Assembly (NCBI GenBank): GCA_016201575.1
Contig: JACQCN010000412.1
Location: forward strand, 1-12,514
Reading direction: 5' to 3'
DNA from: Candidatus Rokuibacteriota bacterium
GTDB taxonomy: Bacteria > Methylomirabilota > Methylomirabilia > Rokubacteriales > CSP1-6
DNA: 12,514 bases
Below the pieces are notes generated by a model. The model did no database searches, was not told where the DNA came from, and saw nothing but the letters and a program-made list of their open reading frames with translations. Shown here piece by piece: positions 1-6,023 of this stretch. Every line of letters starts with the position of its first letter. Within the stretch, counting starts at the first letter, position 1. A program made the position numbers and the translations under genes.

Positions 1-20
1 CTCTGGATTCGCTGGGCTCC

Positions 21-41
21 CGAAGCGCCGGGGGGGCTTCG
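21..41. other. GC-rich stem-loop near the window edge
   Basis: A 6-bp inverted repeat, CGAAGC at 21-26 and GCTTCG at 36-41, encloses a 9-base G-rich loop. No T-run follows on either strand, so it is not a standard intrinsic terminator. It could end a gene lying left of the window, but that cannot be tested here. Confidence 0.25.
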
Positions 42-122
42 AGACGTCGATGAATTCGTGCACTGCGCTTGCGCCATGGATGTGGGACCTCCTGTGGCGA
101 CCGGGCCTCTACCGCACCAGGC

Positions 123-140
123 GAGCCCCCGCCGGGGCTC
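123..140. other. Perfect 7-bp hairpin with 4-base loop
   Basis: GAGCCCC at 123-129 pairs perfectly with GGGGCTC at 134-140 around the loop CGCC. Such a strong G+C stem in a non-coding stretch may be a terminator or an RNA stop structure for an upstream gene outside the window. No T-tract follows, which lowers confidence in a terminator role. Confidence 0.3.
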
Positions 141-278
141 ACCGCCCTCCGATCACTGCCCCCGCTCCGTCGACGCAGCGCACGCACCGACGATCCACGA
201 GACCCCACGCATATAGCAGGCGCCGACCGTGCGCAAGCCGAATCATGCCCCCCGCGCCGGGCGTCGTGCTCCAGTAAA

Positions 279-308
279 TTGACGAAGCGCGCGCCTCCGA
301 CATAGAGT
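279..308 (+). promoter_or_regulatory. Candidate sigma70-type promoter for the small membrane protein
   Basis: TTGACG at 279-284 matches the -35 consensus at five of six bases. TAGAGT at 303-308, 18 bases further on, matches the -10 consensus at four of six. The signal lies in a locally AT-richer patch (AGTAAATTGAC) in otherwise extremely GC-rich DNA, which makes it stand out. It would start transcription near 315, about 50 bases before the ATG at 365. This is inference from pattern only. Confidence 0.35.
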
Positions 309-337
309 GGCTGACCAGACAGAGTGGCCGACCAGAC
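304..337 (+). repeat. 17-bp tandem direct repeat, two copies
   Basis: AGAGTGGCTGACCAGAC at 304-320 is followed at once by AGAGTGGCCGACCAGAC at 321-337, with one mismatch. The first copy overlaps the candidate -10 element and the second lies in the predicted 5' leader of the gene at 365. It may be a paired regulator site or a simple slippage duplication. Confidence 0.6.
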
Positions 338-364
338 ACCCCTCTTCGTGGGAGGCCCACGACC

Positions 365-550
365 ATGACGATCACGTCGCTCCAGCTCGCCGTTCTCGTC
401 GCCGGGATCCTGGCGCTCCTCCTCGGCGTCGCGAGCGGAATTCTCGTCGCCACCGCCACCTACGGCGCCGGCGCGGTCACGCTCGTCCTGAGCGTGATCG
501 GGTGGGTGGTGGTCTACGGCATCACGGCCGGCCGGTCCCGGCGGGCCTGA
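365..550 (+). CDS. Small two-helix membrane protein, function unknown
   Basis: A 61-residue protein with two hydrophobic stretches, about residues 6-33 and 35-54, and a basic tail ending GRSRRA. This predicts a hairpin inner-membrane protein with its C-terminus probably in the cytoplasm. The ATG is preceded by GGAGG at 351-355 with a 9-base gap, a good ribosome binding site, which is the main reason to believe the gene. It is the only well-supported plus-strand gene in the window. A candidate promoter and tandem repeat lie just upstream. I do not recognise a family. It could be one of the many small stress-related or uncharacterised membrane proteins, and no function is claimed. Confidence 0.6.
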   Translation: MTITSLQLAVLVAGILALLLGVASGILVATATYGAGAVTLVLSVIGWVVVYGITAGRSRRA

Positions 551-577
551 GCCGCGCAGGCCCGCCACCGCGCGCCC

Positions 578-847
578 TCACTCCGCCCGGTTCTCGTGGC
601 CTGCGAGTCGAGTCAGGTGCGGCGAGTCGTACTGGGCAGGCGGGACTCGCAGCAGCGCGGGTGGAACCAGGGTGGTGACGATCGCGCAGAGGACCAGGCC
701 GCCGAGGACGTGCGGCGCGACGCCGTACTGTGCGCGGAGGATCTCCGCCAGGACGAGCGTGAACACGAGCGTCGGCAGCAGGGACACCGCGATCCGGACG
801 CTGCGCGCCGCGCGCTCTCCCGTGACCAGCCCAGGGGTCTCGGGCAC
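578..847 (-). CDS. Small membrane protein resembling an antiporter C-terminus (possible remnant)
   Basis: An 89-residue ORF from a GTG, 37 bases downstream of the GH57 gene on the same strand. Two hydrophobic segments, about residues 17-37 and 43-66, are joined by a short loop. The wording around LLPTLVFTLVLAEILR followed by a Gly-Gly-Leu helix and a TLVPP turn resembles the last two helices of CPA-type cation/proton antiporters; this is from memory of the family and unchecked. Full antiporters have about 400 residues, so if the likeness is real this is a tail fragment. No Shine-Dalgarno precedes the GTG, which also favours a decayed gene. Alternatively it is a genuine small membrane protein carried at the end of the glycogen unit. 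Confidence 0.42.
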   Translation of the reverse strand: MPETPGLVTGERAARSVRIAVSLLPTLVFTLVLAEILRAQYGVAPHVLGGLVLCAIVTTLVPPALLRVPPAQYDSPHLTRLAGHENRAE

Positions 848-884
848 GCGGCGTCCAAAGCGGGACCGAGCCGACCGGCGGCCC

Positions 885-2474
885 CTACCGGCGGTAGATC
901 CGGTAATCGAGGCCCGGGAACAGGTTGTCGCGCGCCTCGAGCTCCGCGAGCCCGGGCTCGTCGATCGCTCCCTCCCGGAGCGACTCGTAGAGATGGTTGA
1001 ACCGGTTCACGTGCTCGCACACGCGGGCGACGGCGTACGGCGTGGTGGTGCCGGTCTTCATGATGAAGGGCCAGTCGCTGGCCTGGGCCAGCAGCAGCTC
1101 GCGGGCGGCCTGGTCGAGGACGCGCCGCCGGAGGCCGCGGGCCTCCGGGTGGCGGTGAGCCAGCTCCACCATGCGCTCGCCCATTTTGTGCAGGTGGCGA
1201 TAGATCCAGTCGTTGGCGCCGTTGAGCCACACGTCGGCGTAGCCCTGGTACCCCCACGACGACGTGCAGGGGGTCGCGACCTGGTTGGTCGGATGATGGC
1301 CCAGGTACTCCGATGGCGTGATCGGGGCCACGATGTCCTGGTCACACTGCATCTTGCGGAAGAGGACGTCGAGGAACATCGGCCCCTCGAACCACCAGTG
1401 GCCGAACAGCTCGGCGTCGTACGGGGCCACGATGATGGGCGGCCGGTCCATCCGGGGTGCGAGGAACTCGATCTGCCGCTCGCGGTTGAAGAGGAAGTTC
1501 CCGGCGTGCTGGGCGGCCCGCTCCCAGGCCGCAGGCGGGTCGTAGGGCGCCTTGGCGTGGAGCGGCGTGCGCCGGTCGGTGATGCGGTAGTACTTGAACC
1601 CGGTGTCGTGGCGCAGGCCGTCGGGATGGATGTAGGGCCGCACGGAGTCGAGGTCCAGGTCGTAGCCGATGTCGCGGTAGAACTCGCGGTAGACGCCGTC
1701 GCCGGGGTAGCCCTCCTGGGCGCTCCACACCTGCTTCGAGCTCTCCACGTCGCGGCCGAAGGCGGCCACCCCGGCCGGGCAGTAGATCGGCGCGTACACG
1801 CCGTAGACGGGCCGCCGGTCCGCGAAGAGCAGGCCGTGGGTGTCGACGAAGAAGTAGCGCACGCCCGACTCCCGCAAGAGCTCGTCGAGCCCGCGCACGT
1901 ACCCGCACTCCGCGAGCCACATGCCTCGCGGCCGGCGGCCGAAGTGGCGCTCGTGCTCGCGCGCGGCCAGCTCGATCTGCGCGTGGGACACCGCCCAGTT
2001 GCGGTCGGCCAGCGGCAGGAACATGTGGGTGGCGGTACAGGTGACGATCTCGAGCTTGCCCGTCTCCTCGAGGCCGCGGAAGGCCCGCACGACGTCGCCC
2101 TCGTAGCGCCGGAACGTATCGCGGATCCCGAGCAGGCGATCACGGTACATGTGCGCGAGCGGGCGGAATCGGCCGTCGCCCCGAGTGCGCTCGACCTCGC
2201 GGTGGCCCAGCTCGACCAGCCGGTCGAGGTGCCGGGCGTACCGTGTGATGAGCAGCGGGTCGCGCATCATCGCGGTGAGCGTGGGCGAGAGCGACAGCGT
2301 CAACCGGAAATCGATCCCGTCACGGCACAGCCCCTCGAAGACGTGCACCAGCGGGATGTACGCCTCCGTCATCGCCTCGAAGAACCACTGCTCCTCGAGA
2401 AAGTGCTCGTGCTCCGGCTGCCGCACGTACGGCAGGTGGGCGTGGAGGACGAGGGCCAGGTAGCCGCGGGTCAC
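885..2474 (-). CDS. GH57 family 1,4-alpha-glucan branching enzyme
   Basis: A 529-residue cytoplasmic enzyme that cuts an alpha-1,4-glucan and re-attaches the piece through an alpha-1,6 bond, making branches in glycogen. The GH57 barrel opens with HAHLPY (residues 11-16). The nucleophile is Glu189 in WLAECGY and the acid/base is Asp353 in APYDAELFGHWWFEG; both contexts are those of GH57 branching enzymes. The DUF1957 domain occupies about residues 425-525, with DWIYRHLHK and SDWPFIMKTGT. Length is typical of the family (about 520-560). The frame is open far upstream, but the GTG at 2472-2474 is chosen because homologues begin right at RGYLALVLHAHLPY and because it gives a 4-base GTGA overlap with the DUF4912 stop, implying translational coupling. 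A GH57 4-alpha-glucanotransferase is the less likely alternative. Confidence 0.93.
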   Translation of the reverse strand: MTRGYLALVLHAHLPYVRQPEHEHFLEEQWFFEAMTEAYIPLVHVFEGLCRDGIDFRLTLSLSPTLTAMMRDPLLITRYARHLDRLVELGHREVERTRGDGRFRPLAHMYRDRLLGIRDTFRRYEGDVVRAFRGLEETGKLEIVTCTATHMFLPLADRNWAVSHAQIELAAREHERHFGRRPRGMWLAECGYVRGLDELLRESGVRYFFVDTHGLLFADRRPVYGVYAPIYCPAGVAAFGRDVESSKQVWSAQEGYPGDGVYREFYRDIGYDLDLDSVRPYIHPDGLRHDTGFKYYRITDRRTPLHAKAPYDPPAAWERAAQHAGNFLFNRERQIEFLAPRMDRPPIIVAPYDAELFGHWWFEGPMFLDVLFRKMQCDQDIVAPITPSEYLGHHPTNQVATPCTSSWGYQGYADVWLNGANDWIYRHLHKMGERMVELAHRHPEARGLRRRVLDQAARELLLAQASDWPFIMKTGTTTPYAVARVCEHVNRFNHLYESLREGAIDEPGLAELEARDNLFPGLDYRIYRR

Positions 2475-3631
2475 GGGCGCGCCTCGCTCGCGCCGGCGAG
2501 GAGGAGCTCGCTCGCGCCCACTCGCTCGCTGGCCCCGACGAAGAGCGCCTCCCCGGCGCCGGCGAGGGGGAACTCGCTCGCGCCGAGGTAGCGGCGCTCG
2601 CTCGCGCCGACGGCGAGCACCTCCGAGGCGCCCGCCAGCCGGACCTCGCTGGCGCCGAGCCAGCGCCACTCGCTGGCGCCGCCCTGGAGCGCCTCGCTGG
2701 CCCACGACTCGCCCATCAGCCTCGCCTCGGACCCTCCCCGAGCCACGCCGGCGCGGTACCCCTGGAGGATTCGCTGGACGATGGCCAGGGTTTCGACGCG
2801 GGTGCCGCCGCGCTCGGTGAGCCACGCGTACTGGACCGCCCAGCGATCGATGGCGCGGCGGCTCCCGTCGGGCCCGGGTCCATAGATCGTCACGCGCCAC
2901 GGCCCGAGGGTCACGCGCTCGCCCCACTCGGTCCGGGTCACGCGCCGCTCGATCTCGACGCGCCGGAGCGGCTCCGTCCAGTGCATCCAGCGCACGGTCC
3001 GGCCGTGCATGTCCGCCTCGACCCACTCCGCGCGCTCCCACCCTTCTCCCGCGAGCGACTGGGCGATCCGCTCGACCTCCGGCAGACGGGCCGGCTCGAC
3101 CCGCGCTCCCGAGGCCGGCCGCGGCTCGAACCGATGTCGGTACGGCGGCGGCAAGGGGCCCGCGGCCGTCACCGTCATCCACTCCACGCGCGTGTCGGAC
3201 GAGATGGCGTTGCGCGGCGTCTCCACCGGCCCGGACCGGGCGATGGTGGCGAAGGCTCCGCCGGCATCTTTGACGCCGATGTCGACGTGGAAGGTGGAGC
3301 CGGGGCGATCGACGCGCACGTAGTGGTTGTTCGCCGGCCGCTGGACGGGGACATCGAAGAACGAGTTGGCGTTCGTCCCGTCGAAGAGCCGGTAGGTCGT
3401 GTCGTACACGCGCAGGACGCAGGGGGCGCCGGGAGAGCCCACGGCGCCGTGGGCGGTGGCGAGGGCCTCGTCGGTCACCTCCCAGTAGACGAAGAGCCAG
3501 TGCGGGTCGCGGGCCATCGCCGTGACCCGGTTCTCTCCGTAGCCCCACGGGATATGCCCGAAGACCGGAGGTCCGGCGGGCAACAGATCCGGCGCTTCGG
3601 CGGTCGGGCGGACGAGCACGTCATCGGCCAT
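2471..3631 (-). CDS. DUF4912 protein with C-terminal GASE octapeptide repeats
   Basis: A 386-residue protein. Residues 26-155 carry the DUF4912 pattern, including PWGYGENRVTAMARDPHWL and FVYWEV. A middle region (156-298) rich in Trp, Arg and Glu is not recognised. Residues 299-386 are a tandem repeat of the form Gly-Ala-Ser-Glu plus four mostly hydrophobic or aromatic residues. The biochemical role of DUF4912 is unknown. The 4-base overlap with the downstream GH57 branching enzyme suggests a role in alpha-glucan metabolism, perhaps binding glucan or scaffolding the enzyme; that is inference. The ATG at 3629-3631 overlaps the end of the upstream small gene by 11 bases, and GAGGT sits 9 bases before it. 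No signal peptide is seen. Confidence 0.85.
   Translation of the reverse strand: MADDVLVRPTAEAPDLLPAGPPVFGHIPWGYGENRVTAMARDPHWLFVYWEVTDEALATAHGAVGSPGAPCVLRVYDTTYRLFDGTNANSFFDVPVQRPANNHYVRVDRPGSTFHVDIGVKDAGGAFATIARSGPVETPRNAISSDTRVEWMTVTAAGPLPPPYRHRFEPRPASGARVEPARLPEVERIAQSLAGEGWERAEWVEADMHGRTVRWMHWTEPLRRVEIERRVTRTEWGERVTLGPWRVTIYGPGPDGSRRAIDRWAVQYAWLTERGGTRVETLAIVQRILQGYRAGVARGGSEARLMGESWASEALQGGASEWRWLGASEVRLAGASEVLAVGASERRYLGASEFPLAGAGEALFVGASERVGASELLLAGASEARP
2474..2737 (-). repeat. Coding 24-bp repeat (GASExxxx octads)
   Basis: The last 69 codons of the DUF4912 gene (2474-2680) encode about nine units beginning GASE, spaced by eight residues: GASEWRWL, GASEVRLA, GASEVLAV, GASERRYL, GASEFPLA, GAGEALFV, a short GASERV, GASELLLA and a final GASEARP. 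Two worn units (GGSEARLM and an ASEALQG segment) extend it to about 2737. The GASE core is nearly invariant in protein while its codons vary (GCC/GCG for Ala, AGC/TCG for Ser), so the array is not a fresh DNA-level expansion. Confidence 0.9.
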
Positions 3632-3917
3632 GCGCCCCTGACCTCGCCTCGTCGGCGGAGGCGGGCTCGCGCCGGCCCCGCCGGCGGGCCCCGGGCCGCC
3701 GGCTCCCCGGCCCGCCTGTCATCTCGGCGGCCAGCTCATCGAGGCGGGCTTCCCCGCCGGCCTGCGCTTCGCGCCGCGTGGCGTAACCGGTCCACCCGCT
3801 GTCCCAGCTGCTCTCGACGACGTCCCCGTTCTCGTCCTCGATCGCCCAGCACCAGAGAGCCGGGTGAGCGAGGAGCCGTACCCTGACCGACGGCCCTGCC
3901 GCAGCCGAACACATCAT
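3621..3917 (-). CDS. Small conserved-looking protein of unknown function
   Basis: A 98-residue protein at the head of the DUF4912-GH57 unit. The first 65 residues look like a folded domain: a beta-type start VRVRLLAHPALWCWAIEDE, then GDVVESSWDSGWTGYATRREA, a pattern suggesting a short sheet plus helix. The last 30 residues are Arg/Gly/Pro rich and look disordered. Two ATG codons lie in tandem (3912-3917), and AGGAG stands 8 bases before the first, so the start is well supported. The 11-base overlap with the DUF4912 start indicates one transcript. I do not recognise a family. A regulatory or accessory role in the glucan unit is only a guess from position. Confidence 0.65.
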   Translation of the reverse strand: MMCSAAAGPSVRVRLLAHPALWCWAIEDENGDVVESSWDSGWTGYATRREAQAGGEARLDELAAEMTGGPGSRRPGARRRGRREPASADEARSGAHGR

Positions 3918-4101
3918 GGCCCGATCTCCTCTTCTGCCGCGAGCGAGGCTGGCCGAGGGACTCCCGATGTCCAGCAGCCCGCGGACTGGTCATGTTCCCG
4001 CTGTGGTCGCCCATCCTGGACGCCCCGCCCGGCGCGCCGAGCGGCCGCCGCCGTGCGCCGGCTCCGTGGAGGGTCACGAGGGACCCGCGCCCCGGACCTG
4101 C

Positions 4102-4327
4102 TCAGCGCGCGGCGCTGGCGGCCAGACAATCGCCGGCGAACTCGTCGACCGCCGAGCGAACGGCGGCGCGCACACTGGCCAGATTTTCTGCCGCCACGGT
4201 GCCGACCAGCTGTGAGCCCTTCGGACGGCTGGCTCTTCACCTCGCCCGGCGTCACCGAAAGCACGCTTGTGAGCAACCCCAGTACTCCCGGTCCGATGAG
4301 ACTGCCGACGATGATGCCTCGCGTCTT
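4102..4327 (-). pseudogene. Apparent frameshifted small membrane protein remnant
   Basis: On the minus strand, codons from 4327 read KTRGIIVGSLIGPGVLGLL and then TSVLSVTPGEVKSQPSE, a Gly-rich membrane helix followed by a polar segment, recalling YtxH-like small membrane proteins. From about 4220 the protein-like signal moves to another frame, which reads SQLVGTVAAENLASVRAAV then RSAVDEFAGDCL and stops with TGA at 4102-4104. An amphipathic Ala/Val/Glu helix of this kind fits the same type of protein. One frame change near 4215-4222 would join the two parts. No start codon with a ribosome site is evident. This could also be chance. Confidence 0.33.
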
Positions 4328-4565
4328 CGGCTGCCCTGCCGGTGGTGGTGTCCGATGCCGCGCCCCGTCTCCGCCACGACCCGTCGCGTGTCGCTGCGAA
4401 GAACGTGCCTCGCCGCGCCCGGACGTCACTTCGAGGAATCGCGTACTTGGTGGCCAGTGGTCGCTCGGGGCTGTGGCGCGGCTGACTCGCCTGGGGCGGC
4501 GATGTCCCGGTGCAGGATCGCCATCGAAGGCTCCGAGGCGCCGGCGACCACGCCAGCGACCCGAT

Positions 4566-4583
4566 CGTCCGCCGAAGCGGACG
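4566..4583 (-). terminator. Hyper-stable UUCG-loop hairpin (possible terminator)
   Basis: CGTCCGC at 4566-4572 pairs with GCGGACG at 4577-4583. Read on the minus strand the loop is TTCG closed by C and G, the cUUCGg tetraloop known for unusual stability. It lies about 220 bases beyond the kbl stop on the strand that kbl is transcribed from. No T-run follows, so termination is possible but unproven. Confidence 0.35.
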
Positions 4584-4595
4584 GAGGCTTCCCGG

Positions 4596-4759
4596 TCCGA
4601 GAGGGCCCTCGAGGACCTGAAGGCCGAGGATGAAGGCCTTCAAGGCGCGGCTCGGCGAGGTGAAGCAGGCCGGCGACAGCGCCTGGGAGGACGTGAAGAC
4701 CGGCATGGGCAACGCCTGGGAGGAGCTGAGGCCGGCATCCGAGGCGCGATCGCAAGTGA
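4596..4759 (+). pseudogene. Apparent frameshifted helical/coiled-coil protein tail
   Basis: On the plus strand, the frame from 4596 reads SERALEDLKAED. From 4630 a second frame reads MKAFKARLGEVKQAGDSAW and then EDVKTGMGNAWEELRPASEA. The repeated AWEDVK / AWEEL heptad-like wording resembles the C-terminal part of small soluble coiled-coil proteins that end in repeated Ala-Trp-Glu-(Asp/Glu)-Leu-Lys segments. A further shift would reach a TGA at 4757-4759. Joining the pieces needs one to two frameshifts and the N-terminal part is missing, so it looks like a broken gene. The ORF from the ATG at 4630 has no clear Shine-Dalgarno and runs into kbl antisense sequence. Confidence 0.35.
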
Positions 4760-4766
4760 GCGCGCC
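4743..4766. terminator. Hairpin just past the kbl stop
   Basis: GGCGCG at 4743-4748 pairs with CGCGCC at 4761-4766 around a 12-base loop, 34 bases beyond the end of kbl. Its position fits the 3' end of the threonine-degradation transcript, but the stem is short and no T-tract follows. Confidence 0.22.
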
Positions 4767-4799
4767 GTCGAGGTGGCTGGCGAGCCCGGCGGGGTCGGA

Positions 4800-5984
4800 T
4801 CAGACGACGCCGTGGGCCCGGCCGACCTCGACGAACGCCGCGACGGCGCGCTCGAGATGCGCCGGCTCGTGGGCGGCGCTGATCTGGACGCGGATACGGG
4901 CCTGGCCTCGGGGGACCACCGGGTAGAAGAAGCCGACGACGTAGAGGCCCTCGTCCAGCAGGTCGGCCGCCACCTGCTGCGCGAGCCGCGCGTCCCCGAG
5001 CATGATGGGCACGATCGGGTGGACGCCGGGACGGATGTCGAACCCGGCGTCGCTCATGGCGTGGCGGAACCAGCGCGTGTTGGCCTCGAGCCGGTCGCGC
5101 CGCGCGGTCGTCCCGGAGAGCATCTCGAGGCACGCGAGGGACGCGCACACGATGGCGGGCGCGAGCGTGTTCGAGAAGAGGTACGGCCGCGAGCGCTGCC
5201 GCAGGAGCGCGACGACCTCGCGCCGGGCGGTGGTGAAGCCGCCGCTGGCGCCCCCGAGGGCCTTGCCGAGCGTGGAGGTGACGATGTCCACGCGGTCGGC
5301 GACCCCGCAGTGCTCGGGCGTGCCCCGCCCCGTCGGGCCGAAGAAGCCGGTGGCGTGGCTGTCGTCCACCATCACCAGCGCGCCGTACCGGCCGGCCAGC
5401 GCGCAGATCTCGGCGAGCGGCGCGACGTCGCCGTCCATGGAGAACACCCCGTCGGTGGCGATCAGCCGGGTCCGGGCGCCGCGGGTCTCCGCCAGGATGC
5501 GCTCGAGACCGGCCATGTCGCCATGCTCGTACCGGTAGCGCTGCGCGCGGCAGAGGCGGATGCCGTCGATGATCGAGGCGTGGTTGAGGGCGTCGGAGAT
5601 GACGGCGTCGGGCTCGCCGAGCAGCGTCTCGAAGAGCCCCCCGTTGGCGTCGAAGCACGAGCCGTAGAGGATCGCGTCCTCGGCGCCGAGGAAGCGGGCG
5701 ATGGCGGCTTCCAGCTCCGTGTGGATGGCCTGCGTCCCGCAGATGAACCGGACGCTGCTCAGCCCGAACCCCCAGCGCGCAAGCCCGTCCTGCGCGGCCT
5801 GCACCAGCCGCGGGTCGTTGGCCAGGCCGAGGTAGTTGTTCGCGCAGAAGTTGAGCACCGTCCGGCCGCCGACCGTGACCTCGACCCCCTGGGGGCCATC
5901 GAGCACGCGCTCGGCCTTCCAGAGCCCGGACTGGCGGATCTCGTCGAGCTCGGCCTGGAGCCGCTTTCTCACCTCACCGTACAT
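4800..5984 (-). CDS. kbl: 2-amino-3-ketobutyrate CoA ligase (glycine C-acetyltransferase)
   Basis: A 394-residue PLP enzyme of the alpha-oxoamine synthase family that splits 2-amino-3-ketobutyrate with CoA into glycine and acetyl-CoA, the second step of threonine degradation. The PLP lysine is Lys241 in [14 protein letters not shown]. Asp207 and His210 in [11 protein letters not shown] hold the cofactor, at the same spacing as in the E. coli enzyme (398 residues). [13 protein letters not shown] near residue 46 and [16 protein letters not shown] near 77 are family hallmarks that favour Kbl over the related biotin and haem synthases. The ATG is preceded by GGGGAG with a 6-base gap. The gene follows the threonine dehydrogenase after 39 bases on the same strand, which confirms the assignment. 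Confidence 0.95.
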   Translation of the reverse strand: MYGEVRKRLQAELDEIRQSGLWKAERVLDGPQGVEVTVGGRTVLNFCANNYLGLANDPRLVQAAQDGLARWGFGLSSVRFICGTQAIHTELEAAIARFLGAEDAILYGSCFDANGGLFETLLGEPDAVISDALNHASIIDGIRLCRAQRYRYEHGDMAGLERILAETRGARTRLIATDGVFSMDGDVAPLAEICALAGRYGALVMVDDSHATGFFGPTGRGTPEHCGVADRVDIVTSTLGKALGGASGGFTTARREVVALLRQRSRPYLFSNTLAPAIVCASLACLEMLSGTTARRDRLEANTRWFRHAMSDAGFDIRPGVHPIVPIMLGDARLAQQVAADLLDEGLYVVGFFYPVVPRGQARIRVQISAAHEPAHLERAVAAFVEVGRAHGVV

Positions 5985-6023
5985 GGCCTCTCCCCGGGGC
6001 GCCGCGACGACCCACCCGGCCCC

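Larger units (their letters stand above)
1..364. other. Non-coding leader, no convincing gene
   Basis: No reading frame in this stretch gives a believable protein. The open frames are short and rich in Arg, Pro, Ala and Ser, as expected of random high-GC DNA. It holds two hairpins (21-41, 123-140), a small AT-richer patch with a promoter-like signal (279-308) and a 17-bp tandem repeat (304-337), all upstream of the small membrane protein gene at 365. Confidence 0.5.
3918..4799. other. Gene-poor spacer with decayed remnants
   Basis: About 880 bases between the start of the small gene at 3917 and the stop of kbl at 4800 contain no intact, convincing gene. Long open frames on both strands read as Arg/Ala/Pro/Ser-rich shadows. 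Protein-like patches appear only if the frame is changed: a membrane-type stretch on the minus strand (4102-4327) and an amphipathic Lys/Glu-rich stretch on the plus strand (4596-4759). Hairpins lie at 4566-4583 and 4743-4766. The promoter of the small-protein/DUF4912/GH57 unit must lie in the lower part of this stretch, but no clear -35/-10 pair is visible there. Confidence 0.55.

Noticed and set aside
672..2591. A plus-strand open frame of 639 codons opposite the GH57 gene
   Set aside because: The opposite strand has exact GH57 catalytic motifs. The plus-strand protein is low-complexity and has no family likeness.
2474..2737. Short regularly spaced repeats as a CRISPR-like array
   Set aside because: The units abut with a 24-base period and no unique spacers, and they encode a regular peptide repeat in a real gene.
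885..3548. Reading the GH57 frame as an 887-residue protein starting at 3548
   Set aside because: The first 358 codons are Arg-rich nonsense overlapping the DUF4912 gene in another frame. Homology and the GTGA overlap place the start at 2474.
4601..4610. The 10-base palindrome GAGGGCCCTC as an operator site
   Set aside because: Perfect short palindromes are common in GC-rich DNA, there is only one copy and no promoter nearby.
4630..4926. An intact 98-codon plus-strand gene from the ATG at 4630
   Set aside because: Only the first 40 or so residues look protein-like. The rest runs into sequence antisense to kbl, and there is no clear ribosome site, so a remnant is more likely.
4426..5658. A 410-codon minus-strand frame overlapping kbl in another register
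   Set aside because: It is Arg-rich shadow sequence of kbl in a shifted frame, with no domain of its own.
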